Below are positions 22,990 through 31,253 of a stretch of 64,000 bases of DNA, piece by piece. The position numbers and the translations under genes are program-made. The notes below the pieces were generated by a model, which saw only the letters and a list, made by a program, of their open reading frames with translations, had not been told where the DNA came from and did no database searches. Numbering within the stretch: the first letter of the stretch is position 1; every line of letters begins with the position of its first letter. This DNA is from an uncultured Alphaproteobacteria bacterium (GTDB lineage Bacteria > Pseudomonadota > Alphaproteobacteria > Methylaequorales > Methylaequoraceae): positions 77,542 to 141,541 of the forward strand of contig CACMJG010000005.1 in the NCBI GenBank assembly GCA_902613995.1, read 5' to 3'.

Positions 22990-23787
22990 ATGAAAATATT
23001 AGTTTGTGGAGATATTGTCGGAAGATCAGGTAGAGAAGTCATTGAAAATTTTTTACCTGAGCTTGTTTGTGAAAATGATATAAACTTTGTTATAGTTAAT
23101 GGGGAAAACTCTGCTAGTGGATTTGGGATTACAAAAAAAATATGTGAACAACTTTTTGATTTAGGAGTTGATGTCATAACCTCAGGAAATCATATATGGG
23201 ATCAAAAGGAGATAATCTTTTTTATTGAAAATGAAAAAAGATTAATTAGGCCATGTAACTACCCCAAACAAACACCAGGAAGAGGTTTTGGTGTCTATAA
23301 AACAAAAGATGGAAATCTAGTTTCTGTTATAAATGTTATGTGCAGATTGTTCATGGATAATATCGATGATCCATTTAGAAAATTAGATGATGTAATTGAG
23401 CAAATTAAAATAGAAAACGGTGAGCATACTATAATTGTTGACGTGCATGGAGAATCAACTTCTGAGAAGATGGCAATTGGACATTATCTAGACGGAAAAG
23501 TAACAGCAATTCTTGGGACTCATACTCACGTACCAACAGCTGATTTGCAAATTTTAGAAAAAGGAACTTTTTATCAAACTGATTTAGGAATGTGTGGCGA
23601 TTACGATTCAGTTATTGGAATGAAGAAAGAGGGATGTATTCAAAAGTTTACGAAGAAATTTATTAAAACTAGACTAGAGCCGGCCAACGGAGAGGGTACC
23701 TTGTGCGGGACAATAATAAATGTAGATAAAGAAATGAAAGTTTCTGAGTTTAAACAAATTTTAAAAGGCGGCAGACTGAATTCTTAA
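22990..23787 (+). CDS. ymdB: YmdB-family metallophosphoesterase
   Basis: A 265-residue protein of the TIGR00282/YmdB family. The metal ligands are visible in CGDIVGRSGRE (Asp8), NGENSASGFGIT (Asn and Glu), TSGNHIWDQKE, DVHGESTSEKMA and GTHTHVPTAD. YmdB enzymes cleave phosphodiesters such as 2',3'-cyclic nucleotides; the physiological substrate outside Bacillus is unclear. It lies in the conserved alphaproteobacterial order fthC-ymdB-yebC-ruvC, 2 bp after fthC and 1 bp before yebC. Confidence 0.92.
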   Translation: MKILVCGDIVGRSGREVIENFLPELVCENDINFVIVNGENSASGFGITKKICEQLFDLGVDVITSGNHIWDQKEIIFFIENEKRLIRPCNYPKQTPGRGFGVYKTKDGNLVSVINVMCRLFMDNIDDPFRKLDDVIEQIKIENGEHTIIVDVHGESTSEKMAIGHYLDGKVTAILGTHTHVPTADLQILEKGTFYQTDLGMCGDYDSVIGMKKEGCIQKFTKKFIKTRLEPANGEGTLCGTIINVDKEMKVSEFKQILKGGRLNS

Positions 23788-23788
23788 A

Positions 23789-24541
23789 ATGGCGGGTCAT
23801 TCTAAATTTAAAAATATAATGCACAGAAAAGGTGCACAGGATAAGAAGAGAGCAAAACTTTTTTCGCGATTAATAAGGGAAATTTCCGTGGCAGCTAAAA
23901 TTGGGGGAAAGGACCCAGATTCGAATCCAAGACTCAGGGCAGCTGTAAACAATGCTCTTTCATCTAATATGGCAAAAGACAATATCCAAAAAGCAATAAA
24001 TAAAAATAATACAAACTCCGATAATGATCAAATCCTTGAGATTATATATGAAGGATTTGGTCCAGGTGGTGCAGCAATTATTATAGAATCAATGACTGAT
24101 AATAAAAACAGAAGCGCTTCCGAAATAAGATCAACATTTTCAAAATACAATGGTAATTTAGGCATAAGTGGTTCAGTAAAACATAACTTCAAAAAAACTG
24201 GCATAATATCTTATTCTCATGAAGTAGACGACTTTGAGAGTTTTTTTGAATTCTGCGCCAATCAGAACGTTGACGATATTCAAGAAAACGATGATACATA
24301 TGATGTTATCACAACGCTTGAATCTTTTCATAATGTTATGGTGTATCTTGAAAATAAATATTCATTTCCGAAACTTTCAGTAATTGAATGGAGACCAATT
24401 AACACAATTGACGTAAATGATGAAGAAAATGCAAAAAAACTTTTTACACTGTTAGATAAATTAGAGGATTTAGACGATGTTCAAACAGTTGTATCAAACT
24501 TCAATGTTGACGAAGAATTGCTTAAAAAGGTAATCCAGTGA
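23789..24541 (+). CDS. yebC: YebC/PmpR family protein
   Basis: A 250-residue protein starting MAGHSKFKNIMHRKGAQDKKR, the invariant opening of the YebC family, with GFGPGGAAIIIESMTDNKNR in the middle. Members have been described both as DNA-binding regulators and, more recently, as ribosome-associated factors that ease stalling on proline runs. Directly upstream of ruvC is the common position in alphaproteobacteria. It overlaps ruvC by 4 bp (GTGA). Confidence 0.95.
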   Translation: MAGHSKFKNIMHRKGAQDKKRAKLFSRLIREISVAAKIGGKDPDSNPRLRAAVNNALSSNMAKDNIQKAINKNNTNSDNDQILEIIYEGFGPGGAAIIIESMTDNKNRSASEIRSTFSKYNGNLGISGSVKHNFKKTGIISYSHEVDDFESFFEFCANQNVDDIQENDDTYDVITTLESFHNVMVYLENKYSFPKLSVIEWRPINTIDVNDEENAKKLFTLLDKLEDLDDVQTVVSNFNVDEELLKKVIQ

Positions 24542-25029
24542 CACAAAAATTGATATTGGGTATAGATCCTGGATTAAAAAATACTGGATGGGGAGTTATT
24601 AGTAGTTGCAAGAATAAGGAATATTATTTATCTCATGGTGTAATTAAAACATGTAGTAAAGACAAATTAGGAGAGAGATTAGTTTCCATCTTCAGAGGTG
24701 TTTCTAAGTTAACAGAGGAATACAAACCAAGCTTTATTTCTGTAGAAAAAATTTTTTCAAATATTAATCCAGAATCAACTTTAAAACTAGGAAAGGCAAG
24801 AGGAATTATATTTTTAGTAGCTGCGATATATAAAATTGAAATTACTGAATATTCACCCAACGCTGTAAAAAAAAATCTAATAGGATATGGTCATGCTAGT
24901 AAATTTCAAATTATTGAGATGATTAAAAGATTTTATCCTGAAGTTGGTGATATTGAAGATAACGCTGCAGACGCTTTGGCCGTGGCAACATGTCACTCGA
25001 TGCAAACACAGTCTAAAATCCAAATCTAA
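24538..25029 (+). CDS. ruvC: Holliday junction endonuclease RuvC
   Basis: A 163-residue RNase H-fold nuclease. It has GIDPGLKNTGWG (first catalytic Asp at residue 10), the acidic residue in SVEKIF, and the C-terminal IEDNAADALAVATCH with two more metal-binding Asp. RuvC cuts Holliday junctions made during recombination. The GTG start at 24538 overlaps the yebC stop. ruvA and ruvB follow, so the full resolvasome is together. Confidence 0.96.
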   Translation: MTQKLILGIDPGLKNTGWGVISSCKNKEYYLSHGVIKTCSKDKLGERLVSIFRGVSKLTEEYKPSFISVEKIFSNINPESTLKLGKARGIIFLVAAIYKIEITEYSPNAVKKNLIGYGHASKFQIIEMIKRFYPEVGDIEDNAADALAVATCHSMQTQSKIQI

Positions 25030-25039
25030 TTCAAATTAT

Positions 25040-25642
25040 ATGATTGTAAAGCTCAAAGGAAATATTGAAAATTTTGATGAAAATTTTATAGACCTTGATG
25101 TGAATGGAGTGGTTTACAGAGTTCTCATGTCAAATAAAAATATCAGTAAAATGGGTGTTATTGGATCATATGTGACTATTTTTATATATGAAATAAGAAA
25201 AGAAGATTCTAGAATTTTTGCTGGTTTTCTTAAAGAAGAAGAAAGAGAAACCTTTGGCGATTTGCTTTCAGTTCAAGGAGTTGGAGGTAAAATGGCGATT
25301 AACATAATGTCGAACCTTACAAACGAAACAATAATTGATTCAATTTTAAGAGAAGACTCTAAAATCTTTAATAAAATAAATGGTGTTGGTAATAAACTAG
25401 CTATGAGATTAATAAATGAGTTAAAAGAAAAAATAAAAAAAAAGAATCACAAAAAAAATATCATAATTCCTGGAGGAAAAAGTTCAATTTTTCAGGACCT
25501 TGTTTCTTGTTTGTTAAACCTGGGTTTTCCTGAAAAAGTTTGTGAAACCACTGCTAATTATGTTATAAATAATAATCAAGAAAAAAAACTTGAAGAATTA
25601 ATTCCAATAGCAGTTAAAAGCTTATCAAACCCAAGTTCATAG
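25040..25642 (+). CDS. ruvA: Holliday junction helicase subunit RuvA
   Basis: A 200-residue protein from the ATG at 25040 (MIVKLKGNIEN), the usual RuvA start; an upstream extension to 24944 overlaps ruvC and has no family support. The two helix-hairpin-helix motifs are at VQGVGGKMAINIM and INGVGNKLAMRLINELK, which grip the junction DNA. The C-terminal domain III (DLVSCLLNLGF) that contacts RuvB is present. It lies 10 bp after ruvC and 6 bp before ruvB. Confidence 0.94.
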   Translation: MIVKLKGNIENFDENFIDLDVNGVVYRVLMSNKNISKMGVIGSYVTIFIYEIRKEDSRIFAGFLKEEERETFGDLLSVQGVGGKMAINIMSNLTNETIIDSILREDSKIFNKINGVGNKLAMRLINELKEKIKKKNHKKNIIIPGGKSSIFQDLVSCLLNLGFPEKVCETTANYVINNNQEKKLEELIPIAVKSLSNPSS

Positions 25643-25648
25643 AATAGA

Positions 25649-26632
25649 GTGGAAAAAAAAGAAAATAAATTTACACCTAACGAGATTATTGAAGATAAAA
25701 AGATAAGTCTTAGACCAAAAAAAATTTCAGAGTTTGTAGGTCAAGATAATATAAAGTCCAACTTAAAAACATTTATTGAATCATCTATTAAAACAAAAAA
25801 AAACTTGGATCATATAATTTTATACGGTCCGCCTGGACTTGGAAAGACGACTCTGGCTAATATAATTTCATATGAAAAAAACGTTAATATTCATGTTACA
25901 TCTGGTCCCGCTTTTACAAAAAAGGGTGACTTAGTAACGCTTTTAAGTAATTTGTCAAAGGGGGACATTTTATTTATTGACGAAATTCATAGGTTATCTC
26001 CAGTTATTGAGGAATCATTGTATCCAGCAATGGAAGATTTTAAATGTGACTACATAATAGGTTCAGGCCCTTCTGCAAGAGTGATGCAAATTGCGATTGA
26101 AAAATTTACATTAATCGGTGCTACGACTAGACTAGGTTTGTTGAGCCGCCCTTTGAGAGATAGGTTTGGTATTCCCCTTCAACTTGAGTTTTATAATCCT
26201 GAAAGTTTAAAAGATATTATAATTCTTAATTCAAAGAAATTAAATGTTAAAATTGAAACTAACGCTGCCTTTGAAATAGCAAAAAGATCAAGAGGAACTC
26301 CTAGGATTGCTATCAGACTACTCAAAAGAATTTTAGATTTTTCAATTGTTCAAAACTCAGAGGATATAAATATGGATGTAGTAGAGGAGTCCCTTAAGCA
26401 GATGAGAATTGATTCCGAAGGCTTGGACGAGATGGATCGTAAATATTTGAAATGTATTTCTTCAGATTATAATGGTGGGCCAGTTGGAATAGAAACATTA
26501 AGCGCAGCATTGCTAGAACAAAGAGACATAATTGAGGATGTTATAGAACCGTATTTAATGCAGAAAGGGTTGGTTCAAAGAACTTCCAGAGGGAGAATAC
26601 TATCAGAGAAGGGAATCAATCACATTAATTAA
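25649..26632 (+). CDS. ruvB: Holliday junction helicase motor RuvB
   Basis: A 327-residue AAA+ ATPase with GTG start. Walker A GPPGLGKTT is at residues 60-68, Walker B is FIDEIHRL, sensor 1 is IGATTRLGLLSRPLRDRFG, and the winged-helix domain ends with EPYLMQKGLVQRTSRGR. It drives branch migration with RuvA. Length and motifs are complete. It lies 8 bp before the acyl-CoA thioesterase gene that opens the Tol-Pal cluster. Confidence 0.97.
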   Translation: MEKKENKFTPNEIIEDKKISLRPKKISEFVGQDNIKSNLKTFIESSIKTKKNLDHIILYGPPGLGKTTLANIISYEKNVNIHVTSGPAFTKKGDLVTLLSNLSKGDILFIDEIHRLSPVIEESLYPAMEDFKCDYIIGSGPSARVMQIAIEKFTLIGATTRLGLLSRPLRDRFGIPLQLEFYNPESLKDIIILNSKKLNVKIETNAAFEIAKRSRGTPRIAIRLLKRILDFSIVQNSEDINMDVVEESLKQMRIDSEGLDEMDRKYLKCISSDYNGGPVGIETLSAALLEQRDIIEDVIEPYLMQKGLVQRTSRGRILSEKGINHIN

Positions 26633-26640
26633 CAATAAAT

Positions 26641-27054
26641 ATGAAAAAAATTCATGAAGATAAATTCAAAATTTATTATGAAAATACTGATTCATCAGGA
26701 TTTGCATATCACACTGCTTATTTATCAATGGCAGAAAGAGCCAGAAGCAATATGCTTAACAAGGATTTTTCAGAGCTAACAATGATGTTAAAAACAAACT
26801 CAAAATTTTTTGTTGTGAAAAAAATAAAAGTAGATTTTATCAAACCAGCTAAGTTATTTGATAATCTAGATATAATTACATTTTACATAGGAAACTCTTT
26901 TACGTCTTTAAACTTAATTCAAAAAATAGAGAAAGATGGTGCTGATATAAGTCAAATAGAGGTCCAACTTGTTTGGATCGACGGTATAAAAAGTAAACCT
27001 ATAAAAATACCAAGAAATATAATTGATAGATTTAAATCAATGGAAATAGTATAA
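26641..27054 (+). CDS. ybgC: YbgC-type acyl-CoA thioesterase of the Tol-Pal cluster
   Basis: A 137-residue hot-dog-fold protein with YYENTDSSGFAYHTAYLSMAERAR, where the family usually has YYEDTDxxGxVYHxxYLxxxERAR. The catalytic Asp (Asp16) is kept, but it reads FAYHTAY instead of VVYHANY. YbgC hydrolyses acyl-CoA or acyl carrier substrates and is nearly always the first gene of the tol-pal operon, as here. It is 7 bp upstream of tolQ. Confidence 0.92.
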   Translation: MKKIHEDKFKIYYENTDSSGFAYHTAYLSMAERARSNMLNKDFSELTMMLKTNSKFFVVKKIKVDFIKPAKLFDNLDIITFYIGNSFTSLNLIQKIEKDGADISQIEVQLVWIDGIKSKPIKIPRNIIDRFKSMEIV

Positions 27055-27061
27055 CTTTGAT

Positions 27062-27775
27062 ATGGATGAATCAGTAGAAAAAAAAATAATAGAAGAAAGT
27101 ACTGACTTTTCAATATTTTCTTTATTTTTACAAGCAGACATAGTTGTAAAGATCGTAATCTTAATTTTATTACTTTCCTCGATTTGGTCGTGGACCATTA
27201 TCTTTTCTAAATATACTAATTTAAAAAGTATTTTAATGGAAACAGAAGACTTTGAGGAAAAATTTTATTCAAGTGAAACACTCAGCAAACTATCAAAAAG
27301 AATTGGAGGTCAACCTACCCACCCAATGGAAGCAGTTTTTTTTGCTGCAATGGTGTATTTTGATAGAATTAAAACTGGGTTTTCAAATAAAAACTTCGAC
27401 TTTAAAAAAAGTTTTTGTGAAAACGTAAAAAAAGAAATGGAAATTGTAATCAACAAAGAACTAACAGGATTAGAAAATGGTCTTAATTTTCTGGCCTCCG
27501 TTGGATCAACAGCTCCATTTATTGGCTTATTTGGAACTGTTTGGGGAATAATGAATAGTTTTACAGCTATTGGTATTTCTCAAAATACTAGCTTAGCAGT
27601 AGTAGCACCTGGAATAGCGGAAGCACTTTTTGCAACAGCTCTTGGTCTAGTTGCCGCAATACCAGCTGTACTTTTTTTTAATAAATTTAATAACATGTTG
27701 GAAATTCTAAATAATAAATTGGAAGTTTTTTCAGATGAAATTTTGGTAATCATTTCAAAAGAAATTTTTAGGTAG
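27062..27775 (+). CDS. tolQ: Tol-Pal system proton channel subunit TolQ
   Basis: A 237-residue MotA/TolQ/ExbB protein. It has a first hydrophobic helix at about 28-50 and the paired channel helices LASVGSTAPFIGLFGTVWGIMNSF and VVAPGIAEALFATALGLVAAIPAVLFF. Together with TolR it uses the proton gradient to power TolA, maintaining the outer membrane during division. It is clearly different from the MotA-like protein at 14930 and the ExbB at 61291, so three such channels are encoded in 64 kb. Confidence 0.96.
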   Translation: MDESVEKKIIEESTDFSIFSLFLQADIVVKIVILILLLSSIWSWTIIFSKYTNLKSILMETEDFEEKFYSSETLSKLSKRIGGQPTHPMEAVFFAAMVYFDRIKTGFSNKNFDFKKSFCENVKKEMEIVINKELTGLENGLNFLASVGSTAPFIGLFGTVWGIMNSFTAIGISQNTSLAVVAPGIAEALFATALGLVAAIPAVLFFNKFNNMLEILNNKLEVFSDEILVIISKEIFR

Positions 27776-27782
27776 ATAAATA

Positions 27783-28184
27783 ATGAAAAAAACGTTTAGA
27801 AATAAAAGGACTATTTCTGAAATCAACGTGACTCCTTTCGTTGATGTAATGTTAGTGTTGTTAATTATTTTTATGGTTACTGCCCCACTTCTAACTTCAG
27901 GCATCAAAATTAATTTACCAGAAAGTTCCTCTGTTCTTAAAAATGAAAAAAAAGATCCAGTCACGGTTTCGATAAATTCAAAAGGCGAAATTTTTATTCA
28001 AAAAAAAAAATTTTCTAAAGATCAACTTATAAATAAACTTAGTTTGCTTAAGAAAAATAATCAAAATTTAAAGATATATATAAAAGGTGACAAAAAACTT
28101 GACTATGGAAAAGTTATGGACTTAATGAATTTAATCAATCAATCAGGCTTTAAAAAAGTAGCACTTGTTACAAGGTTAAAATAG
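27783..28184 (+). CDS. tolR: Tol-Pal system subunit TolR
   Basis: A 133-residue ExbD/TolR protein. The single transmembrane helix begins INVTPFVDVMLVLLIIFMVT, and the Asp at residue 19 is the essential proton-carrying residue, present here. The periplasmic domain follows (PVTVSINSKGEIFIQ, LKIYIKGDKKLDYGKVMDLMNLI). It partners TolQ. It is 7 bp after tolQ and 7 bp before tolA. Confidence 0.96.
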   Translation: MKKTFRNKRTISEINVTPFVDVMLVLLIIFMVTAPLLTSGIKINLPESSSVLKNEKKDPVTVSINSKGEIFIQKKKFSKDQLINKLSLLKKNNQNLKIYIKGDKKLDYGKVMDLMNLINQSGFKKVALVTRLK

Positions 28185-28191
28185 TTTTGAA

Positions 28192-28974
28192 ATGATCAGA
28201 GGCCTTTTAAAGTCTTTTTTTCTTCATCTATTTATTGTTGGGCTATTTATATATGGAGCGGAAATTTTTAAAAATAATAAAAAGTTTGAGATAAACGAAA
28301 TACCTTTAGATATTGTTGATATTTCTGAAAAAACTATAACTAAAACTGAAAAAAAAAATCAAGAAAAAGCGATAAAAAAAAAAGAACAAAGAAATAAAGG
28401 TGGCTTCCAACCGCCTAGGGTTAAGTCAAAACCAAAACCTCCAGAATTTAGCGAAAAAAAGAATATCACAAAAAAGAAAAAAGAAAAAATTAAAGATGAT
28501 AAAGAAGAACAAAAGCAAAAAAAACGAGTTGATAATATACTTAAGTCTATTGAAAAAATGAAATCTGAAAAGAAAAATAAACAAGTTGCTAAAACTGATG
28601 ATTTAAAACCAGACAAGCAGCTTTACGAAAATGATAAAGACAAAAATGTTAATTTAGGTGAAAAATTAACAATTTCCGAGAAAGACGCAATTAGGAGACA
28701 ATTTTACAGATGTTGGATTGTTCCTGCAGGGGCAAAAAATATAAAAGATTACAAAGTTTCTATAAAACTAAAACTCAATGAAGATGGAGAAGTAATAAAC
28801 TCAAAAATTATCAACAATTCGAAGATGAATAATACTTTTTTTAGAACACTTGCTGAAAGCGCTGTAAGAGCAGTGAATCATCCAGATTGTAAAAGATTAA
28901 AAGTACCAAAAAAAAAATATGAAACATGGAAAGAGACAATCCTAGATTTTGACCCTTCAGTTATGATTAACTAG
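28192..28974 (+). CDS. tolA: Tol-Pal system protein TolA
   Basis: A 260-residue protein with an N-terminal membrane anchor (about 5-25), a long Lys/Glu-rich middle (about 50-160) and a C-terminal TonB/TolA-like domain, ISEKDAIRRQFYRCWIVPAG followed by YKVSIKLKLNEDGEVINSKI. The helical rod is shorter than that of enteric TolA. It transmits TolQR motion to Pal and TolB. Its Lys/Glu rod is a useful comparison for the much longer rod of the 15872-18592 gene. Confidence 0.93.
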   Translation: MIRGLLKSFFLHLFIVGLFIYGAEIFKNNKKFEINEIPLDIVDISEKTITKTEKKNQEKAIKKKEQRNKGGFQPPRVKSKPKPPEFSEKKNITKKKKEKIKDDKEEQKQKKRVDNILKSIEKMKSEKKNKQVAKTDDLKPDKQLYENDKDKNVNLGEKLTISEKDAIRRQFYRCWIVPAGAKNIKDYKVSIKLKLNEDGEVINSKIINNSKMNNTFFRTLAESAVRAVNHPDCKRLKVPKKKYETWKETILDFDPSVMIN

Positions 28975-29014
28975 AAAAATTCTTTTTGATTTATGTCAAT
29001 AATTTAATAAGATA

Positions 29015-30325
29015 ATGACATTTATGAGATATTTTTTATTTTTATTATTCTTCTACCCTTTTTCAATTTTTGCTGAACTTAGAATTGACATTACGCAAGG
29101 TAATATGGATCCTATACCTGTAGCTATTTTAGAATTTAATTCTAATAGTAAGGAGGCACTAGAGATTTCCTCTAATATAAATCAAGTGATTTCAAATAAT
29201 CTTGAAAGGTCAGGACTGTTTTCTGTTCTACCCAAAAAGCTTTTTTTTAATTTGACAATTCCTTTTGAAGAAAAACCAACATTTTCAGACTGGAAAATCA
29301 CAACTGCCCAAGGCCTAGTTCACGGTAAACTGAAAATTAAAAATGATAAATTAGATATACAATTCAGACTATGGGATGTACTTTCACAAAAACAGATGGT
29401 AGCTCAAAAACTTACTACTGAAAAAGATAATTGGAGAAGAATAGCTCATGTTATTTCAGATATAATTTACAAAAGAATTACAGGGGAGTCCGGTTATTTT
29501 GATAGCAGAATAGTCTACATTTCAGAATCAGGGCCAAAAAGTAACAGAAAAAAAAGATTAGCAATCATAGATCAAGATGGAGCTAACCATAAATTCCTTA
29601 CCGATGGATCTTATTTAGCGTTAACTCCAAGATTTTCTCCAGCAGCTCAAGAAGTTGCATATTTATCTTACAATAAAAAAATTCCTAGAATATTTCTTCT
29701 TGATCTAAATACTGGGAGTCAAAAAGTTTTAGGAGATTTTCCAGGAATGACATTTAGTCCTCGCTACTCGCCCGATGGAAAAAAATTGGTAATGAGTTTG
29801 GCTAGAAATGGTAATTCAGATATTTATGAAATGGATCTAACTACTTTAAAAATGAAAAGATTAACCTTTTATGAGGGGATAGATACAGCTCCATCATATT
29901 CTCCAGATGGAGACTTTATTACATTTGAATCGGATCGTAGTGGTAGTCAAAAAATATATGTAATGAATTTAAAAACCAAAAAAATTAACCGTATTAGCTT
30001 TGGTAAAGGAAAGTACGCTACTCCAGTATGGTCCCCACGAGGCGATTTAATAGCATTTACTAAACTTCTCAACGGTGAATTTTACATTGGAGTTATGTAT
30101 ACTGATGGAAAAGGTGAAAGAGTAGTATATAAGTCATATTTAGTTGAGGGTCCGTCTTGGTCTCCCAATGGCCGAGTGATTGCATTTTATAATCAGAACA
30201 GACTATCAGGAGGAAAAATTACTGATCCAAAGATCAAAATGGTAGATTTAACTGGAATTAATTTAAGAGAACTTGTTACGCCATCTGATGCTTCCGACCC
30301 AGCATGGTCTGGTTTGTTACCCTGA
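29015..30325 (+). CDS. tolB: Tol-Pal system beta-propeller protein TolB
   Basis: A 436-residue periplasmic protein. It begins with a signal peptide (about residues 4-20, FLFLLFFYPFSIFA), then the N-terminal alpha/beta domain (LRIDITQGNMDPIPVAILEF), then repeated WD40-like PD40 blades such as TFSPRYSPDGKKLVMSLARNG and TAPSYSPDGDFITFESDRSG. TolB links Pal with TolA. Starts at 29015 or at the ATG at 29024 are both possible. A small lipoprotein gene with its own promoter lies between it and pal. Confidence 0.95.
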   Translation: MTFMRYFLFLLFFYPFSIFAELRIDITQGNMDPIPVAILEFNSNSKEALEISSNINQVISNNLERSGLFSVLPKKLFFNLTIPFEEKPTFSDWKITTAQGLVHGKLKIKNDKLDIQFRLWDVLSQKQMVAQKLTTEKDNWRRIAHVISDIIYKRITGESGYFDSRIVYISESGPKSNRKKRLAIIDQDGANHKFLTDGSYLALTPRFSPAAQEVAYLSYNKKIPRIFLLDLNTGSQKVLGDFPGMTFSPRYSPDGKKLVMSLARNGNSDIYEMDLTTLKMKRLTFYEGIDTAPSYSPDGDFITFESDRSGSQKIYVMNLKTKKINRISFGKGKYATPVWSPRGDLIAFTKLLNGEFYIGVMYTDGKGERVVYKSYLVEGPSWSPNGRVIAFYNQNRLSGGKITDPKIKMVDLTGINLRELVTPSDASDPAWSGLLP

Positions 30326-30348
30326 TTCCAAAAAAAAGCTACTTATTA

Positions 30349-30377
30349 TTGACTTATTCATTACCAAAATGTAAATT
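30349..30377 (+). promoter_or_regulatory. Probable promoter of the small lipoprotein gene
   Basis: TTGACT (30349-30354) and TAAATT (30372-30377) are separated by 17 bp, 30 bp upstream of the ATG at 30408. The pal upstream region starts with the same TTGACTTAT block, so the two genes may be expressed alike. This suggests the lipoprotein and pal are transcribed more strongly than the upstream tol genes. Confidence 0.45.
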
Positions 30378-30407
30378 GTAGAAAGTTTAACATTAAAGGT
30401 ACCATAT

Positions 30408-30584
30408 ATGAAAATCAAATTATTCGCGCTATTAGCAATTTCAATGTTTGTTTCAAGCTGCGCTCAAGATGAACAGTACGTAGGTAGTGACAGCTTAATT
30501 ATGGACGATACTTTCAGAGAAATTCCTACACATGACTCAATCGACTGCTTTGGTTCGTGCACTGTAAAAATCTATAACAGATAA
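30408..30584 (+). CDS. Small lipoprotein between tolB and pal
   Basis: A 58-residue frame from the ATG at 30408 with an AAGG ribosome site just upstream. The N-terminus is a lipoprotein signal: MKIKLFALLAISMFVSSC, with the lipobox Cys at residue 18. The mature part is about 41 residues, acidic, and contains a Cys pair in DCFGSC that could form a disulfide. I do not recognise a family. Placed between tolB and pal, with its own promoter and a small hairpin after its stop (CCAGCTTTCTGG at about 30588), it is probably an abundant outer-membrane or inner-membrane lipoprotein. Confidence 0.72.
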   Translation: MKIKLFALLAISMFVSSCAQDEQYVGSDSLIMDDTFREIPTHDSIDCFGSCTVKIYNR

Positions 30585-30638
30585 TTTCCCAGCTTTCTGG
30601 TAGTCAATTTTTTTAATATTTTTATTAAACCTTAATCG

Positions 30639-30680
30639 TTGACTTATCACGCCTCAGATTGTAAAACTTAATGTTATAAT
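30639..30680 (+). promoter_or_regulatory. Probable promoter region of pal
   Basis: TTGACT at 30639-30644 with TAAAAC at 30662-30667 (17 bp spacing), and a perfect TATAAT at 30675-30680 that lies 32 bp before the pal ATG. Either -10 could be used. An AAGGAT ribosome site follows at about 30699-30704. An internal promoter for pal is common in proteobacteria because Pal is needed in high amount. Confidence 0.45.
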
Positions 30681-30712
30681 ACTTAATTAAATAATGTAAG
30701 GATCTTAAAGTT

Positions 30713-31195
30713 ATGAAAAACAAATACTTATCTTTATTTTTCGCGGGGATTTTAATGATCTCTGGTTGCGAAACAATCGGTGGTTCCTCATCAGGAAGTA
30801 CACCTGGATATGAATATGGTGACTCAAAACAGGCAAACCTTCAAGCCTATCTGCAAAATGAAATAGGCGATAGAGTTTATTTTGAGACGGATAAACACAA
30901 CATCTCGTCAGCGTCTGCATTTACACTTGAATCTCAAGCAAATTGGTTAAAATCCACTCCAGGATTTCAGCTTCTTATCGAAGGTCATTGTGATGAAAGA
31001 GGCACTAGAGAGTATAACCTTGCTCTTGGTGAAAGACGCGGAAATGCTGTAAAAGAATTTCTAGCTTCTCTCGGAGTTGATCCGGGCAGATTGACAGTAA
31101 TCAGTTACGGAAAAGAACGACCTGCAGCAGAAGGTAGTACATCCGAAGCTTGGTCTGAGAATAGGAGAGCTGTTCTAGTTGTTAGCGGTAACTAG
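30713..31195 (+). CDS. pal: Peptidoglycan-associated lipoprotein Pal
   Basis: A 160-residue outer-membrane lipoprotein. The signal peptide ends at the lipobox LMISGC (Cys19). The OmpA-type domain contains DRVYFETDKHNISS, LLIEGHCDERGTREYNLALGERRGNAVKEFL, ISYGKERPAAEG and NRRAVLVV, with the Asp and Arg that bind diaminopimelate. Pal anchors the outer membrane to peptidoglycan and is the target of TolA/TolB. GC content and codon use are somewhat higher than in neighbours, as expected for an abundant protein. An intrinsic terminator follows the stop. Confidence 0.97.
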   Translation: MKNKYLSLFFAGILMISGCETIGGSSSGSTPGYEYGDSKQANLQAYLQNEIGDRVYFETDKHNISSASAFTLESQANWLKSTPGFQLLIEGHCDERGTREYNLALGERRGNAVKEFLASLGVDPGRLTVISYGKERPAAEGSTSEAWSENRRAVLVVSGN

Positions 31196-31227
31196 TAAAA
31201 TTGAATCCTTACTAAATTTTAAAATTA

Positions 31228-31253
31228 GGGCTAAACATTTAGCCCTTTTTTTT
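31228..31253 (+). terminator. Intrinsic terminator after pal, abutting cpoB start
   Basis: A 7-bp perfect stem GGGCTAA/TTAGCCC (31228-31234 with 31239-31245), a 4-base loop and eight T residues (31246-31253). The next base is the A of the cpoB ATG, so there is no room for a separate promoter or ribosome site between them. Transcription of cpoB must come from read-through or from a promoter inside the terminator or pal. Confidence 0.85.

Noticed and set aside
24944-25039. Longer RuvA beginning inside ruvC
   Set aside because: Family members start MIxxLxG, which fits ATG 25040; the extra residues are the ruvC gene read in another frame.
31179-31253. cpoB start within the end of pal
   Set aside because: That extension runs through a perfect terminator hairpin and would bury the signal peptide, whereas ATG 31254 gives a normal signal sequence.
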